Source: VFKE01 sp031400955 (GTDB taxonomy: Bacteria > Verrucomicrobiota > Verrucomicrobiia > Verrucomicrobiales > Verrucomicrobiaceae). From it: a stretch of DNA of 51,915 bases. Each line of letters starts with the position of its first letter. Position 1 is the first letter of the stretch. The stretch is from assembly GCA_031400955.1 (NCBI GenBank), contig JANNQW010000167.1, positions 1-51,915 on the forward strand, read 5' to 3'. The notes under the pieces are model-generated. The model did not search any database. It was not told the origin of the DNA and worked only from the letters and a program-made list of their open reading frames with translations. Both the position numbers and the translations under genes were made by a program. Of the stretch, positions 44,201-50,216 are shown piece by piece.

Positions 44201-46950
44201 CGGTCATCCACGACTAATCCTGCAGCGCTGATCCGGGCTCCTGACCCCAAGGTGACTCCGCCCCGGTCTTCATTGGGTGGCGGCGTAGGGAACAAACCCA
44301 CATTCGCTAGCAAGTTGGCCGTCACTTCCGGGGATATATTGTAGGAAAGGAGTGAGACCGTGCCGCCCGGAAACACGATGGAACCTTCAACCGTGATGTT
44401 CGAACCGGTGATGTCCAGCTTCCCTTGGGGCGGGCCTGCCAGCGTCACGCTCTTGGGCACCAGCACTTCCCCATCGGGGTTCTTCACAGTGAGGCTGGCA
44501 AAGCCACTGGTTGTGTAAAGTGAGGGCCGGAGAAAGACCCGGGCCAGCCTCTCCGGCGGCAGAGGAAGCGGATTCCCACTGCCGTCCAGACTGAAAGAAG
44601 GCACCGGCGGAAGGGAGGAGTCTTCCTGGAAAACTATCGACGGCGGTGTTGGCGAAACGTAGGGATAGGCGGGTGCTTCCCGTTGCACCAGCTGGCTCTG
44701 GAAGGTGAGAGTCAGGTCGCTTCCCTCCGGAAGATCGTCGCGCTGGCGAGGACCGGCGACGGTGTGACCCCAGAAGTCGCCATCCAACGCCATGCCAGCC
44801 GCTCCAATCGCCAGACTGCCGCCGTCTGCCCCGTGAACGTAGGGTTGCTCGTAATGCTCGCCGGACATCCAGGGGATCCGGAAGGTTCGGGAAATGCCCC
44901 AGCGCGGGTGGGATTCAGTGAACAAGCCGGTGAAAATTCCTTGGTAAAGCCGGTTCGGCGTGGCAGAGGCGATCTCTATCAGATGCCCCGCATACCAAAC
45001 CCGGGTGGTTGTGACGGTGCCGCCTCCATAGTTGACGAAGCCGCCGGAGACATCCACGACCGAACCGGGTTGAAGCACCACCGAGCCCCCGGCATTCAGG
45101 CTGACCGAGCCCCCGCCAACTGTCAGAAGTCCGACGCTGCGCTCGATGATGTTCAGATACCCCGACAGATCCGCTAAAGGCGTTCCATACCAGGTGCGGC
45201 CGTTGTAGACCCCTGTCTTGCGCAGGTCCACGGTGATGGTGGGATTGTTGCCATCTCCCGGCCGGAATATGCTAGTGCGCTGGAGCGGCGAGTCTTTCAC
45301 CTCCGCGCCCCGGAGTTCAACCGCTAGGATGTATTGGGATAGCGGAGCCGCGACATCGGTCGAGCCGGCGACGTTGATCATCGAATTTTGATCGAGGAAA
45401 ATCTGGCCGCCGGAATGAACGAAGGTGTTCGATGCGCTGGACGAGCCGCTGATGACAAAATCCCAGACACCCGCCCGGACGTCCACGACCGCATTGGGAG
45501 CGAGGATTGACGATCCCGGGGCCATGTGAACCACCCGGCCCGTGACATTCACCTGGGACCTGAGTGCGAGGGCCGTTCCAATCCGTGTTTCAGTGCTGTC
45601 GTATTCCGGCAGAATGCGCGTCACACTACCGGGACCGAACTCCACCAACCCCGTCGAGCGGTGCAGGAACGGGGCGACATTGGGACGCTGCACCGCATCG
45701 TAAGCGGTGTTGCTCAGTGCGTCGTAGCTTGCGGACAGGTCAATGCGTCCATTGACGGAAACGGAGGTGGTGCTGTTGATCGCGGCGAGCTGATTGACAG
45801 TCTTGCCAGTCATGATGACGCTGGCCCTGGGCGCGTCGATCAGGCCGGTATTGGTGACGGTGCCGGCGTATTCCGGTAAAAGGGAAGCCGGATCAAGCAC
45901 GGCGCCAACGAAAGCATCTAGGCCGCGGAGCGATGGGTCAGTGGAGCGATGGGCGTCGAAACCAACCTGGAGGCCGGCGGCCAGGATGGTCTGGCCATCC
46001 GGCGTGGAAATGGTGCCGGCGTTGATGACATTGGCACCGGCAAGAACAATGCGGCCGCCGACGCTCGCCTCCGAGGTCGGGGCCGTGAGCTGGGCACCCG
46101 CCCGCACAACGACATCACCGATCTTGCCGCTGGCCGGAAGCGCGGGCGGAGTGAAGGCGGGCGTTGGACCCTTGGAACCAGCCGGGATGGCCAGTGCACT
46201 GAAGAGGAACTGCGCGTCGGGATTGTTGAGCAGACCTCGGGTGATCAGGTTCTCGTTCAGCGGCAGGGACGAGGCCACCAGCGTGTGGGTGTTGACCTGG
46301 CTGCTGCCCCCGAAGATGATGCCGTTTTGGTTGATGACATAGACTTGGCCGGCCGCAGTGATGGAACCGAGAATTTGCGAAGGCAGTCCGCTGGGATCCT
46401 CGACCTTGTTGAAGGCGATCCATTTACCAACATCCGCTCCACCCGCGCTCTGGTCGAAGTCGAGCGTCGTGTTGCGCCCGATGTTGAATGTTCTCCACCT
46501 AAGCAAGGCCTCCTGTGTCGTCTGTTTCACCTTCACGGTGTTGCCCGACTGGACCGGGGCGGCGGCTCCGGTGGCGCTGATGAAATGCAGACCGCCGGTG
46601 GCGAGGCCGTCGGGCACGTTCGGCAGCGGCTGGCCCGGCGTGCCCAGGTTGCTGGCACCGGCGGCGATGGCCCGCGCTGCCGCCTGGGCGTTCTGGACGG
46701 CGTTCATTGCCTGCGCCGTGCGCGCGAGGGCGTCACGCGCGTTAATGCGTGCGCGATCCGAATCCGCAGCCGTCGTGCCGAAAGATGCGCGAGGGCGTGC
46801 CGTATTGGCGGGCGCACCTCCTCGCAGAATGTCTCCGCTCCGGCCCGCCACAGGCATGAAGCAGAACATCGCGGCAGCCAGAATCGTCGTCGCCCGGTGG
46901 TGGCGCAGTAAACCCAAAACTGGCTGCGGGCGGGAATTCAGATGCGGCAT
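35236..46950 (-). CDS. giant filamentous-haemagglutinin-family TpsA exoprotein
   Basis: A 3904-aa protein from ATG 46950 (the frame runs 108 codons further upstream into the neighbouring gene). Order: an extended signal peptide (about 1-37, ending PVAGRSG); an Ala-rich helical stretch (66-100); a TPS/haemagglutination domain (about 135-270, LLRWRTFNIGRNTTLDF, VYVINQNGIIFG); some 3300 residues of Gly/Ser/Thr/Val-rich β-helix with repeated 'SVVDVSGG'-like strands; and near 3640-3760 a DUF3739-like region (GDITTFSRDIRTKNGGSINI, LTPGGGLSLGAS). The end is an unusual acidic-then-basic tail, DDDDEEERRRRKKL. TpsA proteins are secreted through their TpsB and act as adhesins or toxins. No toxin domain is recognisable at the C-terminus. 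The likely partner is the tpsB gene at 28256-29941. Confidence 0.95.
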   Translation of the reverse strand: MPHLNSRPQPVLGLLRHHRATTILAAAMFCFMPVAGRSGDILRGGAPANTARPRASFGTTAADSDRARINARDALARTAQAMNAVQNAQAAARAIAAGASNLGTPGQPLPNVPDGLATGGLHFISATGAAAPVQSGNTVKVKQTTQEALLRWRTFNIGRNTTLDFDQSAGGADVGKWIAFNKVEDPSGLPSQILGSITAAGQVYVINQNGIIFGGSSQVNTHTLVASSLPLNENLITRGLLNNPDAQFLFSALAIPAGSKGPTPAFTPPALPASGKIGDVVVRAGAQLTAPTSEASVGGRIVLAGANVINAGTISTPDGQTILAAGLQVGFDAHRSTDPSLRGLDAFVGAVLDPASLLPEYAGTVTNTGLIDAPRASVIMTGKTVNQLAAINSTTSVSVNGRIDLSASYDALSNTAYDAVQRPNVAPFLHRSTGLVEFGPGSVTRILPEYDSTETRIGTALALRSQVNVTGRVVHMAPGSSILAPNAVVDVRAGVWDFVISGSSSASNTFVHSGGQIFLDQNSMINVAGSTDVAAPLSQYILAVELRGAEVKDSPLQRTSIFRPGDGNNPTITVDLRKTGVYNGRTWYGTPLADLSGYLNIIERSVGLLTVGGGSVSLNAGGSVVLQPGSVVDVSGGFVNYGGGTVTTTRVWYAGHLIEIASATPNRLYQGIFTGLFTESHPRWGISRTFRIPWMSGEHYEQPYVHGADGGSLAIGAAGMALDGDFWGHTVAGPRQRDDLPEGSDLTLTFQSQLVQREAPAYPYVSPTPPSIVFQEDSSLPPVPSFSLDGSGNPLPLPPERLARVFLRPSLYTTSGFASLTVKNPDGEVLVPKSVTLAGPPQGKLDITGSNITVEGSIVFPGGTVSLLSYNISPEVTANLLANVGLFPTPPPNEDRGGVTLGSGARISAAGLVVDDRLSAPDPLSLPIVTHGGDVSINAFTVNLAAGSVVDVSGGVVVSTAGSRSYGDGGSIVIKAGQDPGLASVIARTDAAGGPDSGGTLTLAGILRGYSGATGGALTLQAPLIQIGGSALHEKSLLLQSEFFRKGGFTSYTLTGVGGLNDEDGNILPSVYVAPETKIEPVAENYLAVLYGFETDAPSLITLLKPEGLRSPVSISLNAPALKDTLDSTILLSQGDLVLGRGALIRTDPLATVSLTGGTVAVFGSVIAPGGAITVKGADSYPTSDPLPTNAFTTVYLAPGSLLSTKGVTILLPDRFGRRTGYVLPGGDISVSGNIVAAAGAVLDASGTSDVLDVHPSYLNLNALGVGPLSLPMVPPSSGLTAALYASLSLPVDHDSDGGNISFKGGQLLFLDATLRGHAGGPTAVGGSLSVSSGKFNQIGTPRTSADINLEVRQSGLTIPVPFGSDETAIGQAVLFSGGSAVPAMGYFAASTFTQGGFDSLTLGGNVKFTGPVSLDARGYLKIASGGIIQADSIVNLTAPYVRLGMPFQVPLQSSQESILFTKTDAAGATSEYLFAPTYGTGVLNVNAGLLDIGTLSLQGIGRADLRSSGDIRGNGALEIAGDLYLQAGQIYPTTASRFTITAYDYTNGAGAQKGSVTISSMGAQGTPLSAGGVLSIYASNITQGGVLRAPIGGINLGWDGTGTAPTAPISGQPVPVAEKLSLLSGSITSVSAVDGLTGAELLIPFGFSADGNSWIDPAGIDITAGGVTSKAINLAAQNLVMETGSLLDVSGGGDLFAYRFIEGNGGSTDILASSTAFAVLPKYQSNFAPFAPFNDSADSDNLAAGEPGYVNDSLSVGDRVFLNASPGLKAGVYTLLPARYALMPGAFLVTPQSGSPTGTFTNPDGASYVAGYQFNDLNSGRRLSPLFSRFEVAPAATFLQRATYETFSANTFLRASAEAVGATVPRLPLDGGYLLFQSTTAMQIDGDVLASGAFGGRGGLVDISAPLDFIINESGTGGGLGVVALSSSKLSSFGAESLLIGGRRTFGDTFTAVTVRAGNITVDNAGTALSAPEIILAANRGITLAPGSVIEQSGTIVSADTLVVTGALELTTVGQSLTFQRGGTPINFPSGTPGTDRITSTVGGVITAANGATSTLTAGVSTTVASGSSVTLNSGGTITFASGTGGAIPITIGDGALVRVSGDPAAQTSRTAVASSTQPNLVVGAGAILRGASLTLDSTYASTLASTAVLEAGAINLNSGQISMQFTNPGALQPTVGLVLAGGALGYLAAADSLSLLSYSSIDLYGTGSFDAQGSLALHTSTIRGFNQLGSMLQFNASSITIDNSANVPVLAAASPPDGTLQFNAGTFQLGANPVRIDQFNTVEINASSGVLASGAGGLTVPQALTIRAPLLTTARSATQSLIAEGGPVNILSITGGSASVAGGLGGSLTIRGTAVTVNSDVLLPSGLLNVRATSGALTVGGNLDVGGTQQTFFDVVKYTDAGEITLTADAGSVSILAGARVNVSAATGGGDAGRVNINSPTSLLSVAGQLLGVADAGTSGILSLDVGRLPGTVPNQGLISSLTSSIVGFEQSRSIRDRLDTLVTVDGTSKAHIFNLSVDAGSILVTGTIDATGDTGGTIDLKAFGSVTLNAGSVLTVKGQNFSNAGKGGAVFLEAGSQRNGVIDPTGFVNLLGAAGLLPASSIDLSVTTPGNVALGQLSGTLHLRAPQNGTLFTNSTDIRVSALDSTITGGSSITVEGYWLFDISNAAGATITTTVQNNVRTNGNQLIGVAGTPAAGYNTMFNRILGGNAGLSSSLVIVPGAEIINRLGDLTLGTTTSNSTSDWNLGNTTAGQRFRFGDRFVPGVLTLRASGNLNLFNTISDGFTTSIYTSGLLANNTLVPLNAQSWSYRFAAGFDPTAVDFHRVRSLTTAELAALPENRPGSLRLGKNGGANTATGAANALTSAAIGLPTATTYKYQAIRTGTGDIDIATAGDVQLLNQFATIFTAGVQVTDPNMGGTFDTPVPNMNGTFTGTLGAVQQNPPSAVQYTLAGGNVTLNAGADVAHYTRNVTTATGGSLIADSSREMPVNWLYRRGAVDSTTGLFAPSKYQFIGDVPSDIASTTWWVDFTNFFEGVGALGGGDVTVVAGRDVSNVDAVVPTNARMPGKTVGGAAIAPNAASLVELGGGDLVVQAGRNIDGGVYYVERGSGTLFAGGAITTNRTRSPSRGIIFSLTNPEIFAPETWLPTTLFVGKSNFSVGARGDVLLGPVANPFLLPQGYNNSYWYKTYFSTYSPSSAVEITSLGGDIDLRKAVTLPSTARSASSPVLFEWFRRELLLVTSGEVSASNSQPWLRLSETNVTPFRTVMDLMAPTLKATAFSGDINTVGNFQLFPSPTGTLELSAAGAIGGLQPTGTVTISGVSTRLWSASTFNLSDTDPAAIYSISQPFGYQNLFATPSAGGMRTTQNTFLNTFNDRFVETGATTGAAAVVQFKQTRHAPGVLHTGDSNPVRLYALGGDVSTLTLYSGKRAQVFAGNDIADIALYIQNTSEADISIVAAGRDIIVYNPSTPARIQSTSTGNLLNALQPAALAGDIQISGPGTLEVLAGRDLSLGAAASVGDGTGAGITSIGNARNPYLPFEGASLIVGAGMGKSFGLANSTLDFDTFIDQILSGPDGARYFTEYATTATGIGSTVTSVAELELLPLEQRNAIALELFYLALRDAGRDSATAGGYAAGFAAIEALFPESSQGDITTFSRDIRTKNGGSINILTPGGGLSLGASIVGNPDPPPGIVTEYGGGINIFTNDSVDVGVSRIFTLRGGNLVIWSSAGDIAAGASAKTVASAPPTRVLIDPQSADIATDLAGLSTGGGIGVLATVKNVPPGDVDLIAPVGVVDAGDAGIRATGNLTIAATAVLNASNIAVGGSSVGTPTAPVVSAPNIGGLTAAGNAAGASTSAAADAMKQSTPATAQTPVETPSIITVEVLGYGGSDDDDEEERRRRKKL

Positions 46951-47005
46951 GGATTGGCAAAAATGGCAGCGATATGTTTGCTTTCTCAGAGGGCAGGCGG
47001 CGTCT

Positions 47006-47935
47006 TCAATTCTTGATTTCTTTTGCCGCCTGAGCCAGCCCATCCTCGTAGGCCTTGATGGATGCGGCCCGGACCAGATCATTGAAAGCGGCATAACCAT
47101 ACCGGGCTCGGAAAATCTGGTCGGCCAACCACTGCGCGTCCCTCCATTTCTTTTCATAAGCAGGGTCGGCAGGATCTTGGTTGGGCCCGCCAATGTCCTT
47201 AACGAATTGACTCTGCATTTCTTGAATGGATGCAATCTGCTCCGGAGTCGCTTGAACCACTCCCGGTTCAGCATACCGGGGACCGGTCCCGCCTGTTGGG
47301 CTGCCGGGGCTTTGGCCGTTTCCGTCGGATACCGGCTTGAATTTCAACCCCGCCATGATCGCCGGATAACGGACGGGCGGAGCGGCGCTGCCCGGATCGG
47401 TTTCCGCAGCTCCGCGCTCCCGCCCCTCGGACGGTGCATTCCGCATCAGGAGATTTGCGTTGTCGGCAATATCTTTGTCCAGCTTGCGCAGTTGCGAAGC
47501 TAGGTAATCACGACGGGTCACCCCTGACGGCGGCCGCCACGAGGTCGATCGCATGATCGTCGTTTCAAGTTCTTTGCGCCGATCTGCGGCATTGGCCAGC
47601 AGTTCGCCACGGATGATATCAAGAATCGTGGTCTCCGGACAGCCGATCTGTCGCAGACGTGAGATGAATGCTGAGTAATCCTCGGACTCCAGGCTGCTCC
47701 ACTGGAACGGCTTCGGCTCTGCTGAACGCAAATCTGGCTTTGGTTGGTCATTTCTGGCCGCCATGGGTGCAACAACCGCTGGGGCCGGGTCGGCGGCAGG
47801 CGGCACGAGACGGGGGCCGTGCAACAGCAGTCCTGCCACCATCGCGCCTGCATTGAGCATGAGTGAAATCGCCAGCAGAACAGAGGCTGGACGAAGTTTA
47901 TTTTTGGCTGTGTGCGAGGGATTCATAATCGGCAT
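47006..47935 (-). CDS. membrane-anchored protein with a conserved verrucomicrobial motif
   Basis: A 309-aa protein with one N-terminal membrane helix (about residues 18-40), a Pro/Ala linker, and the block FQWSSLESEDYSAFISRLRQ followed by IGCPETTILDIIRGEL (77-112). I recognise the block from many uncharacterised proteins of Verrucomicrobiota. The rest is mostly helical (DRRKELETTIMR, LASQLRKLDKDIADN), then a low-complexity Gly/Pro stretch and a helical C-terminus. It ends 55 bases before the giant TpsA gene and is likely co-transcribed with it, so an accessory role in its export or assembly is possible. ATG 47926 is an alternative start. Function unknown. Confidence 0.85.
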   Translation of the reverse strand: MPIMNPSHTAKNKLRPASVLLAISLMLNAGAMVAGLLLHGPRLVPPAADPAPAVVAPMAARNDQPKPDLRSAEPKPFQWSSLESEDYSAFISRLRQIGCPETTILDIIRGELLANAADRRKELETTIMRSTSWRPPSGVTRRDYLASQLRKLDKDIADNANLLMRNAPSEGRERGAAETDPGSAAPPVRYPAIMAGLKFKPVSDGNGQSPGSPTGGTGPRYAEPGVVQATPEQIASIQEMQSQFVKDIGGPNQDPADPAYEKKWRDAQWLADQIFRARYGYAAFNDLVRAASIKAYEDGLAQAAKEIKN

Positions 47936-47961
47936 GGATACGAGTCGTTATTAAATGCGAA

Positions 47962-47990
47962 GGCTGATGCGGGCATAACCCGCATCAGCC
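47962..47990 (-). terminator. strong hairpin after the PstS-like gene, probable terminator
   Basis: GGCTGATGCGGG-CATAA-CCCGCATCAGCC is a perfect 12-bp stem with a 5-base loop, 33 bases past the PstS-like stop (minus strand). The following minus-strand sequence TTCGCATTTAATAACG is only modestly T-rich, so it may instead be an mRNA-stabilising hairpin or a partial terminator upstream of the TpsA genes. Confidence 0.6.
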
Positions 47991-48023
47991 GCAGTTCTTA
48001 AGTGAGAAGCAATTCCTTTATGA

Positions 48024-49313
48024 TCAATATAGCGGCGTGATGTTACCGCCGTCGGCAAGACGCTCGACCTGCATCAGGGACTTCTTCAAGCCCGAGGAAC
48101 CTGGGAAGTCGTCAAGATTGGTTGCGAGACCGGCCGCGAGAAGCACAGCGCCGGCAGGAGCATCATCGCGGTGCATCATGTGAAGGTAACCCCAAAGGGA
48201 ATATCTGCCTTCATAGACGGCGGTAGCCGAGTAGGTGACACCGTTGTATTGGCACTCCACTGCGCCATTGGTCAGGGCGGTAGCGCCGTCGCTGAGGCCG
48301 ATGTAACCAAGCACATAGCAAGGGGTCTTTCCGCCCACGGTGAGACCGCTGGTGTGGGCAGCCACATAACCGGCCACCGAACTGCCGCTGGAGGCACCGT
48401 TGTTGCCGATAGCGGTGGCAGTCGCGGCATTTTGGCCGCAACGAACACTGCTGATGGCACCTGTCGAGTTCACGTCCATCGTGAACTGGGTGGTGCTGTT
48501 CACCACGGACACCGTGGCGCCCACGGGGATATTGGTGCCGGTGATGGGCTGGCCTACGATCAGCGTTGTGCCGAGGACGGTATGATCGACGACCGCGGTG
48601 CCCGCAGTATGCACAATCCCCGAGATGCTCTGGTTGGAGCCCGTGGTGTTCGGGGTGTATTGCGTCACGCTGGAGAACGCACCGACGCCGACTTCAGCCA
48701 TGGTAGTGATGCGGGTGCCGGAGCCGTTGTCGCGACCGGAGCCAATCACACCTTTGCCGTGGTCAGCATTGAGGCCCGTGAAGAGCGCCAGGGGCTGAAC
48801 ATTGCCTTGGAACAGCACTTGTGCGAGCTGCGGAGTGACGTTGGTGATCGGCGATCCTTCGCTCGTCATGAACTTGAAGGGCAAGACGACGGTCGTAGCG
48901 TCTGTCAAGGTTGGCGACTGGAAGTTGGTCGAACTCTGGAACACGTCCGAAAACGCGATGTCAGCCACGTGATTCAGTGCCGTGGGGGTGCCGTAGGTGC
49001 CGCCGTCGATCTCGGCCATGAAGACCACGTTCGCTTGGGAGGTCACGCTTTGCACGCCTGCTGCGGAACCCGACCAAGAGCAATAGACGTTGTAAGTGTC
49101 CGAGTTATAGGTGCCGCCCGTGAAGTTGGCCTTGTTGGCGCTGTTGAGGGTGGCATTGTCCTTAGTGACGGTTTCACCGGTCAACATTTGCGCGAGCGAA
49201 TCAAAGACCGACGCCCGGCCGGCTGTGGAGCCGGTGATATAGACGTCGTAGGTGGCAGCTTGGACGGCCGAGGCGAGACCAAGCGTGAGGATGAGGAGAT
49301 GACGGAGTTTCAT
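48024..49313 (-). CDS. PstS-like periplasmic substrate-binding protein with an inserted adhesin-like module
   Basis: A 429-aa protein with a signal peptide (residues 1-19, ending AVQAA). The type 2 binding-protein pattern of phosphate binders is clear: YDVYITGSTAGRASVFDSLA at 22-41, AFSDVF at 120-125, the phosphate-loop-like GRDNGSGTR at 193-201, and VLGYIGLSDG at 334-343. Between the last two lies an insert (about 237-290) reading LGTTLIVGQPITGTNIPVG, then VVNSTTQFTMD. This resembles the small β-modules of bacterial adhesins rather than PstS. No ABC permease or ATPase genes are nearby, so this is not a transport operon component; a phosphate- or ligand-binding surface or signalling role is likelier. 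It is followed by the hairpin at 47962-47990. Confidence 0.85.
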   Translation of the reverse strand: MKLRHLLILTLGLASAVQAATYDVYITGSTAGRASVFDSLAQMLTGETVTKDNATLNSANKANFTGGTYNSDTYNVYCSWSGSAAGVQSVTSQANVVFMAEIDGGTYGTPTALNHVADIAFSDVFQSSTNFQSPTLTDATTVVLPFKFMTSEGSPITNVTPQLAQVLFQGNVQPLALFTGLNADHGKGVIGSGRDNGSGTRITTMAEVGVGAFSSVTQYTPNTTGSNQSISGIVHTAGTAVVDHTVLGTTLIVGQPITGTNIPVGATVSVVNSTTQFTMDVNSTGAISSVRCGQNAATATAIGNNGASSGSSVAGYVAAHTSGLTVGGKTPCYVLGYIGLSDGATALTNGAVECQYNGVTYSATAVYEGRYSLWGYLHMMHRDDAPAGAVLLAAGLATNLDDFPGSSGLKKSLMQVERLADGGNITPLY

Positions 49314-49391
49314 GATGTTTTTAAGGATGAATGAGGTTTTTGTTTTTTAATTAGAGCACATTTTTGAATGCTGATATGGAGTCAACTAGAA

Positions 49392-50216
49392 TTAAGCACG
49401 GGCCGCACGGCGGCGGCGCAGGAAGAGGGAACCGAGGCCGAAGGCGAGCAGCAGTGCACGGCTGGGCTCTGGAACTGCGGCGACGTTGAAAGTGACGTTG
49501 CCGCTGCTGTCGATGTCAAAGTAGCCTTCATTGGTGACGCCGACCGTGGTGCCACTTCCCGCTTCGAGACGGAAAAGGTCCAAGCGGTTGTTCACTAAGC
49601 CCGAGGCATCGCCGCCCTGGATTTGGGAGGGTGAGAAGACACCAAAAGCCAAGTTTGAGCGACCGAGTCCGGTCATCGCGTCGGTCCAGTCGGCCTCTGC
49701 CGAATTGAGAACGCTGTTGTCCCAGATTGCCGCGAAGGCGTTTCCGCCCGCCTCAGTCTGAAGCGCAAACTGGCTCTGTAGAGTTTGCTGGCGGGTGGCC
49801 ACCAGTGCGCGACTGGATGAACTGACGCTGTAGGCCGTGGCTGGCGTTGCCAAGACGGTTCTCTCTTTCGAGGCATAGAATGTTCCGGAGGTGTCCCCGC
49901 TGAACGAGTTGCCGTCGTTGGAAGGATTGCCGATGACAGCCCAGAGCAGGGCGCTATCGGTGGCCCAACCGGCACCAAAATTTGTCGTGAGCAGCGATCC
50001 GAGGTTGCCCTCGACCACGTTGACGTTGGACGCCGCATCACGGTAGGTTCCAGCTTGGCCAATGTTGAGCACGACATCCGTGCTGACCACGGACTTGCGG
50101 AATCCAATGAGGATGTCCCCCTGCGTGTAGGTCACCACCGCCTGAGCGGATGGTCCAGCGAGGCTCAGCGCGACAAATGCCGCAGCGGCCAGTGTAGATT
50201 TGATTGTGTTTTTCAT
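49392..50216 (-). CDS. PEP-CTERM sorting-domain protein
   Basis: A 274-aa exported protein. ATG 50216 was chosen because it opens a signal peptide (MKNTIKSTLAAAAFVALSLA, cleavage near PSAQA); the frame extends 44 codons further upstream without sense. The C-terminus has the PEP-CTERM signature: VPEPSRALLLAFGLGSLF followed by the basic LRRRRAARA end, which an exosortase would process. The middle (GDILIGFRKSVVSTDVVLNI, SGTFYASKERTVLA, FDIDSSGNVTFNVAAV) is Ser/Thr/Ala-rich and likely β-structured, with no domain I can name. It is the first gene of the long minus-strand run, 78 bases upstream of the PstS-like gene. No exosortase gene is in the window. Confidence 0.92.
   Translation of the reverse strand: MKNTIKSTLAAAAFVALSLAGPSAQAVVTYTQGDILIGFRKSVVSTDVVLNIGQAGTYRDAASNVNVVEGNLGSLLTTNFGAGWATDSALLWAVIGNPSNDGNSFSGDTSGTFYASKERTVLATPATAYSVSSSSRALVATRQQTLQSQFALQTEAGGNAFAAIWDNSVLNSAEADWTDAMTGLGRSNLAFGVFSPSQIQGGDASGLVNNRLDLFRLEAGSGTTVGVTNEGYFDIDSSGNVTFNVAAVPEPSRALLLAFGLGSLFLRRRRAARA

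Noticed and set aside
36739..47503. Several long plus-strand open frames (for example 41776-42963, 40532-41515 and 46358-47503) opposite the giant TpsA gene
   Set aside because: They lie antisense to a 3904-codon gene with clear protein sense. Their translations are low-complexity mirrors of its Gly/Ser/Val-rich codons and show no domain.
33388..47935. Diversity-generating retroelement, suggested by the C-type-lectin-like SUMF1 fold
   Set aside because: No reverse transcriptase and no template/variable repeat pair was seen in the window.
48171..49334. A 387-codon plus-strand frame opposite the PstS-like gene
   Set aside because: The translation is His/Gly/Ala-rich with no recognisable fold. 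The minus-strand frame has a signal peptide and binding-protein motifs.
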